Positions 1-9,040 of a stretch of DNA of 64,000 nt are shown piece after piece (positions within the stretch are counted from its first letter, which is position 1; every line of letters starts with the position of its first letter). This stretch comes from Nesterenkonia halotolerans. GTDB lineage: Bacteria > Actinomycetota > Actinomycetes > Actinomycetales > Micrococcaceae. The stretch lies in the NCBI RefSeq assembly GCF_014874065.1, contig NZ_JADBEE010000001.1, forward strand, positions 1,922,001 through 1,986,000, read 5' to 3'. Below the pieces are notes generated by a model that saw only the letters and a program-made list of their open reading frames with translations, was not told the origin of the DNA and ran no database searches. A program made the position numbers and the translations under genes.

Positions 1-815
1 TCACCGTGCAGCGCGGACCGACCCTTGACGGGCTCGGAAAGTACTACCGGGAGACCATCGAAGAGTCCGACGCCGAGCCGGTGGACGTCGTGGCAGCCTT
101 GAAGCAGGCGCAGGTCGAGGTGCTGGTCTGCTACCTCCCGGTGGGTTCGGAGGACGCGGCCCGCTTCTACGCGCAGGCAGCCATCGACGCCGGCGTCGCC
201 TTCGTCAACGCGCTTCCAGTGTTCATCGCCGGCACACCCGAGTGGGCGGAGAAGTTCACCGCCGCCGGTGTTCCGATCGTCGGGGACGACATCAAATCCC
301 AGATCGGTGCCACCATCACCCATCGCGAGCTTGCACACCTCTTCGAGGACCGCGGCGTCCACCTGGACCGCACGTACCAGCTGAACGTGGGCGGCAACAT
401 GGACTTCAAGAACATGCTCGAGCGCGACCGGCTGGAGTCCAAGAAGGTCTCCAAGACCCAGGCCGTCACCTCGAACACCTCGGCAAAGCTGGCCGACCGT
501 GATGTCCACATCGGCCCCAGCGACTACATCCAGTGGCTCGACGACCGGAAGTGGGCATTCATCCGCCTCGAGGGTCGAAACTTCGGCGATGCTCCGGTGT
601 CGATCGAGCTCAAGCTCGAGGTGTGGGATTCACCGAACTCGGCGGGTGTCATCATCGATGCGATCCGTGCGGCGAAGATCGGGCTGGACCGTGGAATCGG
701 CGGCCCGCTGCTCTCGGCGTCGAGCTACTTCATGAAGTCCCCGCCGGAGCAGTTCCACGACGACGTCGCCCACGAGAAGGTCGAAGCCTTCATCCGAGGT
801 GAAGTCGAGCGCTGA
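1..815 (+). CDS. ino1: Inositol-3-phosphate synthase, 5'-truncated by window edge
   Basis: Converts glucose 6-phosphate to 1D-myo-inositol 3-phosphate with NAD; in actinobacteria this feeds mycothiol and phosphatidylinositol synthesis. The reading frame is open from the first base, so the start and roughly the first 90 residues (with the NAD-binding glycine-rich loop) lie outside the window; about 270 residues remain, against about 360 for the actinobacterial family. Family signatures are visible: [15 protein letters not shown] in the middle, then [13 protein letters not shown], the SKTQAVTSN stretch and the lysine-rich catalytic segment, ending in a short C-terminus [10 protein letters not shown]. 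Downstream lies a palindromic repeat before the convergent channel gene. The family assignment is firm. Confidence 0.93.
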   Translation, partial: TVQRGPTLDGLGKYYRETIEESDAEPVDVVAALKQAQVEVLVCYLPVGSEDAARFYAQAAIDAGVAFVNALPVFIAGTPEWAEKFTAAGVPIVGDDIKSQIGATITHRELAHLFEDRGVHLDRTYQLNVGGNMDFKNMLERDRLESKKVSKTQAVTSNTSAKLADRDVHIGPSDYIQWLDDRKWAFIRLEGRNFGDAPVSIELKLEVWDSPNSAGVIIDAIRAAKIGLDRGIGGPLLSASSYFMKSPPEQFHDDVAHEKVEAFIRGEVER

Positions 816-840
816 TCGGACTCGCCCCGCCCGCTTCTGA

Positions 841-915
841 GCGTTTTACCGGGGCGTGCGTGGTTTACCTAGGCTGCGGTCGGGCCGGTAGTTCACGCAC
901 CTCCCGGTAAAACGG
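841..915. repeat. 75-nt palindromic repeat, copy A
   Basis: Imperfect inverted repeat with arms of about 34 nt. The left arm begins GCGTTTTACC and the right arm ends GGTAAAACG; both arms also carry an inner CGTG...TACC block. A second copy of the same length sits at 1841-1915, exactly 1000 bp away, with the same outer GCGTTTTACC ends and a similar core (CGGTCGG-CC-GGTA). The pair brackets the ion-channel gene. Copy A sits between the convergent ends of ino1 and the channel gene and could also serve as a bidirectional terminator, although it has no T-run. Confidence 0.75.
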
Positions 916-928
916 TGGGGGCAGAGGG

Positions 929-1801
929 TCAGCCACGGCGCGGATGATCGGCCGCGTAGGCCGAGAAGATCTCATCGAGCTGCTCCCCCGAGACGAATCC
1001 GGGGCTGAGGGCATCACCCAGCTGGCCCAGCATCGTCTCCAGCTTGGCTGCAGTCATCCGCACCTCCAGAGATGTGGACTCCGCACCCGCGCGTTGCAGC
1101 TCGAGCGCGTAGGGCAGGTGGTGGGAGAAGGAGACCTCCGGGGTGTCTACCTGGAAGTAGTAGGTCTCGCTGTGCTGGTCCAGGTCCACGCAGACCTGGG
1201 AGATCTGCTCGGCAACCAGGTCGAGCTGCCCGCTGGCCGCGTGCGAATCCAGTTCCGAAAGCCTCTCCACATAGCCGGCGTCGGAGAGTGCCTTCAGCGT
1301 CAGCGCCGCGGAGCGTCGACGCAGGAGCGGCGGATAGACCTGCATGAACCAGGTCAGCGCGCCTGTGAGCAGCGCGAACCCGGTCAGGCCCTGGATCGGC
1401 GCGGCCAGTCTCAGGGTCGGTCCGATCGCGACCACGTCGCCGAAGCCCAGGGTCGCCAGCGTCACCAGTGAGATGTAGAGCGCCTCGGCGAACTGCGCAT
1501 AGTCTGCTGGGTTGATGCCGTCAGAGTAGAGGAATCCGGCGGGGACGTGCGGGTAGTAGATCAGCGCCCAGCCCACTCCCTGGATGAGCACCCAGAGCAT
1601 CACGATGCCCACCATCGTGGCCGGCCCCAGAGCGAAGCCGAGTCGGTGGCCGCTGGCCCGGGCGATCTTCCACACGCCCGTGAAGATCAGCCCACTGAGC
1701 GGACCCTGTCCCCGCGGGTGGAGAAGCTGGTGGAACATGTCCCACAGTCCGAACAGGATCACGGCGATTCCCGCGATGATCAGCACAGTCTCCACAGCCA
1801 C
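929..1801 (-). CDS. Two-TM potassium-channel-like membrane protein
   Basis: A 290-residue membrane protein of the ion-channel (Ion_trans_2-like) type. Hydrophobic segments lie at about residues 4-24, 57-83 and 128-155. Between the last two is a pore-loop motif TLATLGFGDVVA (about 114-125), which resembles the K+ selectivity filter TVGYGD with L and F replacing V and Y. The remaining 130 residues are soluble and probably cytoplasmic, without a recognisable RCK nucleotide-binding fold. No partner gene is adjacent; the gene stands alone between two copies of a palindromic repeat and is divergent from the DUF418 gene. Ion selectivity is inferred only from the filter-like motif. Confidence 0.75.
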   Translation of the reverse strand: MAVETVLIIAGIAVILFGLWDMFHQLLHPRGQGPLSGLIFTGVWKIARASGHRLGFALGPATMVGIVMLWVLIQGVGWALIYYPHVPAGFLYSDGINPADYAQFAEALYISLVTLATLGFGDVVAIGPTLRLAAPIQGLTGFALLTGALTWFMQVYPPLLRRRSAALTLKALSDAGYVERLSELDSHAASGQLDLVAEQISQVCVDLDQHSETYYFQVDTPEVSFSHHLPYALELQRAGAESTSLEVRMTAAKLETMLGQLGDALSPGFVSGEQLDEIFSAYAADHPRRG

Positions 1802-1840
1802 TCTCCACTCTCGACGAATCTCTCCCGACCCTACCGCCCA

Positions 1841-1915
1841 GCGTTTTACCGCCTCCTTCGTGGATTACCCGGCCCACGGTCGGCCCGGTACCCCACGGAA
1901 GGGGAGGTAAAACGC
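1841..1915. repeat. 75-nt palindromic repeat, copy B
   Basis: Second copy of the repeat at 841-915, with near-perfect 34-nt arms: GCGTTTTACC at the left end and GGTAAAACGC at the right end. It lies in the divergent promoter region between the channel gene (start 1801) and the DUF418 gene (start 1950), so it may also affect their expression. Each arm holds two TTTACC/TTACC-like sub-blocks separated by about 11 nt, which would also suit protein binding. No third copy was noticed in the window. Confidence 0.75.
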
Positions 1916-1949
1916 GCAGGGAGGCGAGGGTGTCCCGTAATTTGGAGGG

Positions 1950-3206
1950 ATGCAGAGACTTCATGCCGTCGACGCGCTGCGAGCCCTGGCGCTGCTGGGA
2001 ATCCTGGCCGTCAACATCTGGTACTTCGCCTTCCCCGAGAACCTCAGCGGCACGGGCCGCTCCGCCGGTGTGGACCCGGGGCCTGCGGATCAATGGGTCG
2101 CGTTCGCCGCCACCGCGCTCTTTGAGGGCAAGTCCTATGTGGTCTTCTCCTTCCTCTTCGGACTCTCCTTCGTGCTGCAGTGGGGGTCCGCCCACCGCTC
2201 GGGAGCGAGTGAAGTCACCCGCTCGGTCCGCCGCTTCATCGGCCTGATCATCCTCGGCCTGCTCCACGGCATCTTCCTGTTCGTCGGTGACATCCTGCTC
2301 GCCTATGCCCTGCTTGGATTCGCGCTGCTGGGCCTGCGCAGAATCGGCGCCCGCGCCGCGCTCACACTGGCCGCGGCGCTCTGGCTGATCGTCGCACTGG
2401 CGATCCTCGCCCTCGCCAGCCTGACCCTGATGCTGGCGTCCTCCGGCATGATGGATCCTGCTGCGCTCGACGCCGCGGCACTGAGCCCCTCGGCCCAGGA
2501 CGTTCGGGAGTCCTACACCGGAGGGCTCGGCAGCTATCTGGCCTTCCAGCTCTCCACCTACGCGCTCATCGCGCCCTCCACGCTGATCGTGCAGGGGCCG
2601 GTGGCCTTCGCGGCCTTCCTGCTCGGCCTGGTGGTGGGGCGCGGACGCGTGCTGGAACGCATCATGACGGGCGAGATTCCGACGGCGCGGCTGCTCCGCC
2701 TCGCGATTCCGGCGCTCGCAGTGGGCGGGCTGCTGAGCGTCACCGCCGCCTGGCTGACCTGGGGCGCCCCGTGGATCCAGCATCGGCCGGGCCAGCCAGA
2801 CACGGGTGGACTTGGCATGGAGACGCTCAGCGGAGGGCTGATCTTCCTGGCCGGCCCGATCCAGGCCACCGGCTACGTGCTGGTGGCGCTGCTGATCCTG
2901 CGGCAGCCTCGGTCCGGCTGGCTCGTGCGGGCGCTGGCCCCGGCCGGAAGAATGTCGCTGAGCAACTATCTGGGCCAGTCGCTGGTGCTCGCGGTGCTCT
3001 TCTCCGCCCTGGGGGCCCCGCTGGGCCTCGGGCTCGCGGGTCAGCTGAGCGCGAGCCAGGTGGGGCTCGTCGTCGTCGGACTGTGGGTGGTGCAGCTCGT
3101 GCTCTCGAGGATGTGGCTGCGTCGGTTCGGCCGCGGCCCGGTGGAGGTTCCGCTGCGCGCGTGGACCTACGCCGAACCGAGGCGTGGGAATCATCCTTCA
3201 GCGTGA
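1950..3206 (+). CDS. DUF418 family membrane protein
   Basis: A 418-residue polytopic inner-membrane protein. The N-terminus RLHAVDALRALALLGILAVN and the C-terminal motif GRMSLSNYLGQS (about residues 330-341) are typical of the DUF418/YeiB-like family; about eight to ten hydrophobic segments are visible. The function of this family is not established; related proteins are membrane acyltransferase-like. The ATG at 1950 gives the expected family N-terminus. The ABC transporter operon starts 35 bp downstream on the same strand, with no clear terminator between them, so read-through is possible. Confidence 0.85.
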   Translation: MQRLHAVDALRALALLGILAVNIWYFAFPENLSGTGRSAGVDPGPADQWVAFAATALFEGKSYVVFSFLFGLSFVLQWGSAHRSGASEVTRSVRRFIGLIILGLLHGIFLFVGDILLAYALLGFALLGLRRIGARAALTLAAALWLIVALAILALASLTLMLASSGMMDPAALDAAALSPSAQDVRESYTGGLGSYLAFQLSTYALIAPSTLIVQGPVAFAAFLLGLVVGRGRVLERIMTGEIPTARLLRLAIPALAVGGLLSVTAAWLTWGAPWIQHRPGQPDTGGLGMETLSGGLIFLAGPIQATGYVLVALLILRQPRSGWLVRALAPAGRMSLSNYLGQSLVLAVLFSALGAPLGLGLAGQLSASQVGLVVVGLWVVQLVLSRMWLRRFGRGPVEVPLRAWTYAEPRRGNHPSA

Positions 3207-3240
3207 TGTGCCCTGCTGCGGGTCGGCATAGCGTGGACGC

Positions 3241-4152
3241 ATGATCACAGCGAAGGGCCTGCGCAAGACCTACGGGGCGACCACTGCCGTGGACGGGATC
3301 AGCTTCGCGCTCGCCCCGGGCAAGGTCACCGGCTTCCTCGGCCCCAACGGGGCGGGCAAGTCGACCACCATGCGCATGGCCATGGGGCTGGACCGCCCCA
3401 CTGCTGGCAGCATCACGATCAACGGCAAGGCCTTCGCCGAGCACCGCGCGCCGCTGCGTGAGGTCGGCGCCGTCCTCGACGCCGGAGCGGCCCATCCGGG
3501 ATGGACCGGCCGCCAGCAGCTGCGCATCCTGGCCGCCACCCATGACATCAGCCATGCCCGGGTGGATGAGGTCATCGAGATGACGGGCCTGACCTCGGTC
3601 GCGTCCAAACGGATCAAGGGGTACTCCCTGGGGATGAGTCAGCGGCTCGGCATCGCGGCCGCGCTGCTCGGCGACCCCGGGGTGCTGATCTTCGACGAGC
3701 CGATCAACGGCCTGGACCCGGAGGGCGTGCGCTGGGTGCGCCAGCTCGTTCGTCGGCTGGCCGCTCAAGGCCGCACGGTCTTCATCTCCTCACACCTGAT
3801 GTCTGAGATGGCGCAGACCGCGGATCACCTGATCGTGCTCGGTCGCGGCAGCATCATCGCTGATCAACCGGTGGGTGACTTCATCGACGCCACGGGGGAG
3901 ACGCGGGTGCTCGTGCGCACCGAGAGCTCGCAGGAGCTGATGAACGGACTCGCCGGACCGGAGGTCACACTGGTCTGTCAGGACGCGGAGACCTTCGAGG
4001 TGCGGGGGCTCGATGCCCGCAGCATCGGACGCCGCGCCCTCGAGATGGGACTGGTGATCCACGAGCTCACACCGCTGCATTCCTCCCTGGAAGACTCCTA
4101 CCTGAAGCTGACCGGGGAGTACGTCGAACACCGCTCCGGAGGATTCTCATGA
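3241..4152 (+). CDS. ABC transporter ATP-binding protein (ABC-2 exporter type)
   Basis: A 303-residue ATPase subunit of a CcmA/DrrA-type exporter. It has Walker A GPNGAGKST at residues 34-42, an LGMSQRLGIAAAL signature, Walker B VLIFDEP, a D-loop GLDPEG and the switch histidine in ISSHLMSEM. A C-terminal domain of about 90 residues follows, as in DrrA-like proteins. It overlaps the downstream permease by 4 nt (ATGA), and the permease overlaps or abuts the histidine kinase, so this is the first gene of a transporter plus two-component-system operon. The substrate is unknown; such modules often handle antibiotics or cell-envelope stress. Confidence 0.92.
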   Translation: MITAKGLRKTYGATTAVDGISFALAPGKVTGFLGPNGAGKSTTMRMAMGLDRPTAGSITINGKAFAEHRAPLREVGAVLDAGAAHPGWTGRQQLRILAATHDISHARVDEVIEMTGLTSVASKRIKGYSLGMSQRLGIAAALLGDPGVLIFDEPINGLDPEGVRWVRQLVRRLAAQGRTVFISSHLMSEMAQTADHLIVLGRGSIIADQPVGDFIDATGETRVLVRTESSQELMNGLAGPEVTLVCQDAETFEVRGLDARSIGRRALEMGLVIHELTPLHSSLEDSYLKLTGEYVEHRSGGFS

Positions 4153-5030
4153 ACGCCCACGTCTCCCACGCCACCGGAACTGCGGGCGCAGCAGAGCCTG
4201 AGCAACCTGCACCTGCGATCGCCGAGGTGACATTCACCCGGGCGCTGCGCGCCGAGTGGCTCAAGCTGCTCGCGCTGCGACTGAACTGGTGGCTCTGCGC
4301 CGCCGCCGTGGCGCTGCTGATCGTGACCCTGGTCGCCACCGTGTTCAGCACCCGGTTCCTCATGGCGGATGCGTCGCTGACCGGCGGGAATGCCCCTCAG
4401 ACCGGTCTGAGCCTCTTCGAGAACGTCTTCTCCACCTTCACCCTGGTCACGCTGCTGATGGGGGCGCTCGCGGCCGTGGCGATCACCACGGAACATACCT
4501 CGGGCTCCATCCGGTCCTCGCTGGCGGCGGTGCCGAACCGGACCATGTTCTTCTTCGCGAAGCTGCTCGCGGTGCTGGGCTTCATCGGTGCGCTCACAGC
4601 GGTGCTGGTGGTGCTCAGCTTCGTGGTCCTGCTTCCGCTGAGCGGCTTCTACGATGTGCTGCCCGAGCTGCTGGGTGCTGAGATCTGGTGGCTGGTGCTC
4701 AGCAGCTGGGCCGTGGTGGTGATCACCGCTGCGATCGGCTTCGGCCTGGGTGCGCTGCTGCGCAGCACCGCAGGGGCCGTGGTGACCTACTGCCTGCTGC
4801 TCTTCAGCGGCCCCATCGCGCTGGGCCTGCTGCTCGCCGTCAGCGGCGGCGCAGGGTGGGTGACCGAGCTGATGCGCTTCGAGATCTTCGCGCTGCAGCG
4901 TCAGTTCATTGCGGGCTCGGCCTCGATGAGCACTGACCTCCCGGTGCCGCTGGCAGGACTGCTGCTGCTGGTGTGGGCCGGTGCTGCCGTGATTCCGGGC
5001 TGGCTGGTCTTCCGCCGTCGGGATGCCTGA
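4149..5030 (+). CDS. ABC-2 type transporter permease
   Basis: A 293-residue membrane subunit with about six hydrophobic segments spread from residue 38 to the C-terminus, and a short hydrophilic N-terminus. The stretch ITTEHTSGSIRSSLAAVPNR before the second half is typical of ABC-2 permeases of the DrrB-like class. The start ATG overlaps the stop of the ATPase gene (ATGA at 4149-4152), so translation is probably coupled. It would form a homodimeric pore with the preceding ATPase. No substrate can be assigned. Confidence 0.88.
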   Translation: MNAHVSHATGTAGAAEPEQPAPAIAEVTFTRALRAEWLKLLALRLNWWLCAAAVALLIVTLVATVFSTRFLMADASLTGGNAPQTGLSLFENVFSTFTLVTLLMGALAAVAITTEHTSGSIRSSLAAVPNRTMFFFAKLLAVLGFIGALTAVLVVLSFVVLLPLSGFYDVLPELLGAEIWWLVLSSWAVVVITAAIGFGLGALLRSTAGAVVTYCLLLFSGPIALGLLLAVSGGAGWVTELMRFEIFALQRQFIAGSASMSTDLPVPLAGLLLLVWAGAAVIPGWLVFRRRDA

Positions 5031-5094
5031 CCCCCACGCCTGGCGAGACCGGGCTGACTCCGATCGTGCAGACCCACTCGGTACAGTCGAGGCT

Positions 5095-6474
5095 GTGAAG
5101 ACTCAGGCCGCGCCCGAACCCTCAGCGGGGCAGTCGATGCCTCCCGGCTTCGAGGAGCTGGGCATCGTGCGCCGACGGGGCGTGCGCGGCTGGTTCCGCC
5201 GACACCCGAGGTGCATGGACGCCGTCGTCGTCGGGGTCTACCTCTTGCTGAGCCTGTGGGTCTATCCCTACGCCTTCTATGATCTGGGCGATCGCGCGTG
5301 GTGGCTGCTGCTCGGCTACGGGGTGATCGCCGGGGCACTGTTGTTCCGGCGATCCCACCCCATCCCGGCGCTTGCGCTGATCACCCTCGCCGAGGGGTGC
5401 ATGCTGCTGCTCTACCCCTGGCAGGGCGGCCAGATGCTCGGTCTGTGCTTCGCCGCCTACGCCGTGGCACGGAACCGTGGGCTCCTCATCGGGCTGCTCA
5501 TCTCGCTTCCGGCCTGCGTGCTCGGATATCTGCCCTTCCTGCGCAATGATCAGTGGAACGCCGAGCACGGGCGCAGCTGGTGGATGGAGAACTACTACGA
5601 GCCCATGGGCCTGAGTGAGATCCAGTCCTTCAGCGTGCTCGCCGTGACACTGTTCTTCAGTGTGGGCATCTCCGCGGGAATCGGTGCGGCGGTGCGCCGC
5701 GGGCGCAGCCACGAGCAGGAGGTCCTGGAGTGGGCCCGGCGCACGCAGTCCTACGCCCGCGTCGCCGAGCGCAACCGGATCGCGCGAGAGATGCATGATG
5801 TGATCGCCCATTCCCTCTCGGTGATGATCTCCCTGGCCGACGGCGCGCGCATCGTGGCGCGCAAGGATCCCCACCGCGCCGGGGAGGTCCTCGAAGAGCT
5901 CTCCGACACCGGGCGCACCGCCCTGGGAGACATGCGCCGAGTGATCGGGGTGCTGCGCGAGGGCCAGGACGTCGAAGCCGCGCGTCGGCCCATCGGAGAC
6001 TCCCTGGAGGAGCTCTACGAGGGATTCCGGCAGGCGGGCCTCCCGCTCACCGTGAGTCTCACCGGTCCGCAGCTGCCCGAGGACGCCGGGTTCGGACTCA
6101 CCGTGCACCGGATCATCCAGGAGTCGCTGACCAATGTGCTGCGCTACGGTCGCCAGGTCACCGACGTCACGGTGACCATCGAGCACCGCCCGGGCCCCGA
6201 CGCGGAGGAGGCCCGCCGACTGCGCTCCGAAGGCCTGAGCTCCGCAGACCAGGCCGCCCTGGGCATGCCCGCCACCGGGCAGGTGGTGCTGACCATCACC
6301 GACGACGGGCTTCACCCCGCCCACGGCGAACGCCGCGAATCGATGGGCAGCGGACAGGGGATCCATGGGATGGAGGAGCGCGCAGGCTTCTACAACGGAT
6401 CGGTCTACGCAGGTCCGGCGCCTCGCCGGGGCTGGATGGTGCGAGCGGATCTCGAACCGCCGCAGAAGGGATGA
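5095..6474 (+). CDS. NarL-family sensor histidine kinase
   Basis: Membrane-bound kinase, 459 residues from this start. About five hydrophobic segments fill the first 200 residues. The dimerisation/phospho-acceptor box ERNRIAREMHDVIAHSLSVM carries the histidine in the HisKA_3 context (EMHD), followed by the N box ESLTNVLRYG and a C-terminal GxG segment SGQGIHGMEER, all HATPase_c-like. I chose the GTG at 5095 because TACAGT lies 7 nt upstream, the usual leaderless layout in actinobacteria. An in-frame ATG at 5023 that overlaps the permease gene would add 24 residues. The response regulator overlaps the 3' end by 4 nt. Confidence 0.88.
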   Translation: MKTQAAPEPSAGQSMPPGFEELGIVRRRGVRGWFRRHPRCMDAVVVGVYLLLSLWVYPYAFYDLGDRAWWLLLGYGVIAGALLFRRSHPIPALALITLAEGCMLLLYPWQGGQMLGLCFAAYAVARNRGLLIGLLISLPACVLGYLPFLRNDQWNAEHGRSWWMENYYEPMGLSEIQSFSVLAVTLFFSVGISAGIGAAVRRGRSHEQEVLEWARRTQSYARVAERNRIAREMHDVIAHSLSVMISLADGARIVARKDPHRAGEVLEELSDTGRTALGDMRRVIGVLREGQDVEAARRPIGDSLEELYEGFRQAGLPLTVSLTGPQLPEDAGFGLTVHRIIQESLTNVLRYGRQVTDVTVTIEHRPGPDAEEARRLRSEGLSSADQAALGMPATGQVVLTITDDGLHPAHGERRESMGSGQGIHGMEERAGFYNGSVYAGPAPRRGWMVRADLEPPQKG

Positions 6475-7349
6475 ACCAGGTGAACCCCATTCATGACGAC
6501 GCGGCCACACGTGCTGAGGCTCCAGGGCCTGCGGACCCCGACGAGCGGGCAGCACTGAACGTGATGCTGGTCGATGACCAGCACCTGCTCCGGATGGGCT
6601 TCCGGCTCATCCTCGAGGGAGAGGAGGACCTCCGGGTTGTGGCGGAGGCCGCCGATGGCGTGGAGGCGCTGGAGACTCTGCGCGGGCTGCCCGAGCAGCA
6701 GCGACCCGATGTGCTGCTCATGGATGTCCGCATGCCGCGGATGGACGGGATCGAGGCCACGGCCAAGGTGGTCGCTGAGTTTCCGCAGACTCGGGTCATC
6801 ATCCTGACCACCTTCGATCTGGATGAGTACGCCTTCTCTGGGCTGCAGGCCGGAGCCAGCGCCTTCCTGCTCAAGGACGTGACACCTGAGGATCTGGTCC
6901 ATGCGGTGCGCGTGGTGGCCGAAGGTGATGCCGTGGTGGCACCTCGGATCACCCAGCGACTGCTCGACGTCTATCTGCGCGGAGCCGAACCGCGGAGTGT
7001 CGGGACCGCCGCAGATCAGCCCGCGACTGCGGCCCCGAGCTCCTCGGGTGCAGCGGGACGCCGCGAGGCGGCGCGTCGAGACAGGGCGGGTGAGTCTCTG
7101 CCGAACGGCGAAGAGATCGCCGCGGCCATGGACGACGGCGTCCTGCGAGACCCGCTGACCCAGCGCGAGACCGAGGTCCTCTTCGCGGTGGCCGAGGGTC
7201 TCTCGAACGCCGAGATCGCCTCAAAGTTCTTCCTCTCCGAGGCGACGGTCAAGACCCATGTGCGCAGAATCCTGACCAAGCTGCAGCTGCGCGATCGCGT
7301 GCAGGTGGTGGTCTACGTGTTCCAGACCGGGCTGATCGGGCCCTCCTAG
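6471..7349 (+). CDS. NarL/FixJ-family response regulator
   Basis: A 292-residue DNA-binding regulator. The receiver domain covers about residues 27-150 with the phosphorylated aspartate in VLLMDVRMPRMDG and the TTF/K switch residues in ILTTFDLDEY and FLLKDVTPED. The C-terminal LuxR helix-turn-helix is LTQRETEVLFAVAEGLSNAE and the following STVKTH-like segment. Between the domains is an unusually long Ala/Arg/Ser-rich linker of about 50 residues. The start ATG overlaps the kinase stop (ATGA). It is expected to control the upstream ABC exporter operon. Confidence 0.93.
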   Translation: MNQVNPIHDDAATRAEAPGPADPDERAALNVMLVDDQHLLRMGFRLILEGEEDLRVVAEAADGVEALETLRGLPEQQRPDVLLMDVRMPRMDGIEATAKVVAEFPQTRVIILTTFDLDEYAFSGLQAGASAFLLKDVTPEDLVHAVRVVAEGDAVVAPRITQRLLDVYLRGAEPRSVGTAADQPATAAPSSSGAAGRREAARRDRAGESLPNGEEIAAAMDDGVLRDPLTQRETEVLFAVAEGLSNAEIASKFFLSEATVKTHVRRILTKLQLRDRVQVVVYVFQTGLIGPS

Positions 7350-7398
7350 ACCAGTTCGCCCGGCCGCGGCTGAACCAGCCGCACCCCGGACCTGGCCC

Positions 7399-7590
7399 TC
7401 AAGTTGAGCCGTCCACCCCGGGGCCTCCCGGAGGCGTCTCCTGAGTGCGCTTCTCGAGGTATTCCTGGTGATCACGCATCCCGTTGCGCACCGCTGCCCG
7501 GATGATGGCATGTAGCACGAAGGTGATCACCACCAGGAACCCAGCGAAGATCAAGAGGTTCACGACAAGGCCGGTCCACATCATTGACAT
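7399..7590 (-). CDS. Small single-pass membrane protein
   Basis: A 63-residue protein with one strong hydrophobic helix at about residues 7-29 (LVVNLLIFAGFLVVITFVL) followed by a charged tail with HQEYLEKRTQE and a Pro/Gly-rich end. Small proteins of this layout are common in Micrococcaceae, but I do not recognise a function. It is convergent with the response regulator and divergent from the M18 aminopeptidase, with only about 40 bp between start codons. Size, hydrophobic pattern and intact frame support a real gene, though not strongly. Confidence 0.6.
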   Translation of the reverse strand: MSMMWTGLVVNLLIFAGFLVVITFVLHAIIRAAVRNGMRDHQEYLEKRTQETPPGGPGVDGST

Positions 7591-7629
7591 GGATCAACGC
7601 TAGCAAGGCCGCCGATTAGGATGGCGGGC

Positions 7630-8949
7630 ATGAGCACTCGGGACCACATCGAAGACCTGTCGGACTACGTCACCGCCTCGCCCTCCTCCTACCATGCGGC
7701 CGCGGAGGCCGCGGAGCGCCTGGTGGAGGCCGGCTTCACTCAGCTGGGCGAGCATCAGGACTGGCCGATCGAACCGGGCCGCTATGTGGTCCTGCGCGAC
7801 GGGGCGGTGATTGCCTGGGTGGTGCCCGAAGGCGCTGGACCCACCACCGCGCTGCGCGTCCTCGGAGCGCACACCGATTCCCCCGGGTTTAAGCTGAAGC
7901 CCAAGTCCACCCTCCTCCGGCAGGGATGGCTGCAGGCGGGTGTGGAGATCTATGGCGGTCCGCTGCTGAACTCCTGGCTGGATCGCGAACTGCGCCTGGC
8001 GGGGCGACTCGTGACACGCGACGGCGTCACCCACCTCGTCGCCACCGGGCCGGTGGCGCGCATCCCGCAGCTGGCCATCCACCTTGATCGGCAGGTCAAC
8101 GAGGGACTGACGCTGAGCAGGCAGTCCCATACCGCTCCGGTGCTCGGGCTGGCCGGGTCCTCCGAGCAGGCGGCCGAGGCAGACGTGCTGGCAGTCCTCG
8201 CCGCCTCAGCAGGGGTGGAGCCGGATCAGGTGGACGGCTACGACGTCGTCCTCGCCGATGCTCAGGCACCGGGGACCTTCGGGATCCAGGAGGAATTCCT
8301 CGCCTCGGGTCGATTGGACAACCTCTCCTCCGTCCACGCTGGACTGACCGCCCTGGAGGCTGTCGCGGCAGAGGCTGAGCAGGGTCAGGTCATCCCGATG
8401 CTGGCCGCCTTCGACCACGAGGAGCTCGGTTCCGCCTCGCGCTCCGGTGCTGCCGGCCCGTTCCTGGAAGAGGTCCTGGGCAGGATCTATGAGGGGCTGG
8501 GGCGAGCTGTCGGACAGGACGGAGCCTCCGCCACACAGCGTGCGCAGGCGCTCGCAGGTTCCTGGCACCTCTCCAGCGATGCTGGGCATGCCGTGCACCC
8601 GAACTACGCCGAACGCCACGACCCGGCGAACCGTCCCCTGCCCAACGGCGGGCCGCTGCTGAAGATCAACGCCAATCAGCGCTACACCACCGATGCACCC
8701 GGTGCCGCGATGTGGGCCGCCGTCTGTCGAGCCGCCGGGGTGCCGACGCAGGAGTTCGTCTCCAACAACGATCTCCCCTGCGGTTCCACCATCGGACCGA
8801 TCACCGCGACCCGGCTCGGAATCCGCACCGTCGACGTCGGCATCGCGCTGCTCTCCATGCACTCCGCGCGCGAGATGTGCGGGGTGGAAGATCTTCACCA
8901 CCTGCGGGACGCGGTCGCAAGCTTCTTCACCCTTGATCTGCCCGGGTGA
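7630..8949 (+). CDS. apeB: M18 family aminopeptidase
   Basis: Zinc aminopeptidase that removes N-terminal, often acidic, residues from peptides in the cytoplasm; about 440 residues, the usual family length. Metal-site motifs are visible: LGAHTDSPGFKLKPK near residue 80, FDHEELGS in the middle and the C-terminal SMHSAREMCG with the last zinc-ligand histidine. NDLPCGSTIGP is another family block. I chose the ATG at 7630 (MSTRDHIEDL) because TAGGAT lies 7 nt upstream and suits a leaderless transcript; an ATG at 7621 adds three residues. It stands alone upstream of the ribosomal protein operon. Confidence 0.92.
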   Translation: MSTRDHIEDLSDYVTASPSSYHAAAEAAERLVEAGFTQLGEHQDWPIEPGRYVVLRDGAVIAWVVPEGAGPTTALRVLGAHTDSPGFKLKPKSTLLRQGWLQAGVEIYGGPLLNSWLDRELRLAGRLVTRDGVTHLVATGPVARIPQLAIHLDRQVNEGLTLSRQSHTAPVLGLAGSSEQAAEADVLAVLAASAGVEPDQVDGYDVVLADAQAPGTFGIQEEFLASGRLDNLSSVHAGLTALEAVAAEAEQGQVIPMLAAFDHEELGSASRSGAAGPFLEEVLGRIYEGLGRAVGQDGASATQRAQALAGSWHLSSDAGHAVHPNYAERHDPANRPLPNGGPLLKINANQRYTTDAPGAAMWAAVCRAAGVPTQEFVSNNDLPCGSTIGPITATRLGIRTVDVGIALLSMHSAREMCGVEDLHHLRDAVASFFTLDLPG

Positions 8950-9040
8950 ATCCCTGCATCGGGCGGCCGGCCCACCCGGGATGATCGACCCCGGCGGATT
9001 CGTCCACCGGCTTCGGGTTCATCTCGGCGGGGAGAACCTG

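Noticed and set aside
1521..3194. Minus-strand open frame of 557 codons opposite the DUF418 gene
   Set aside because: Gln/Arg/His-rich low-complexity translation; the plus-strand DUF418 protein has clear helices and family motifs.
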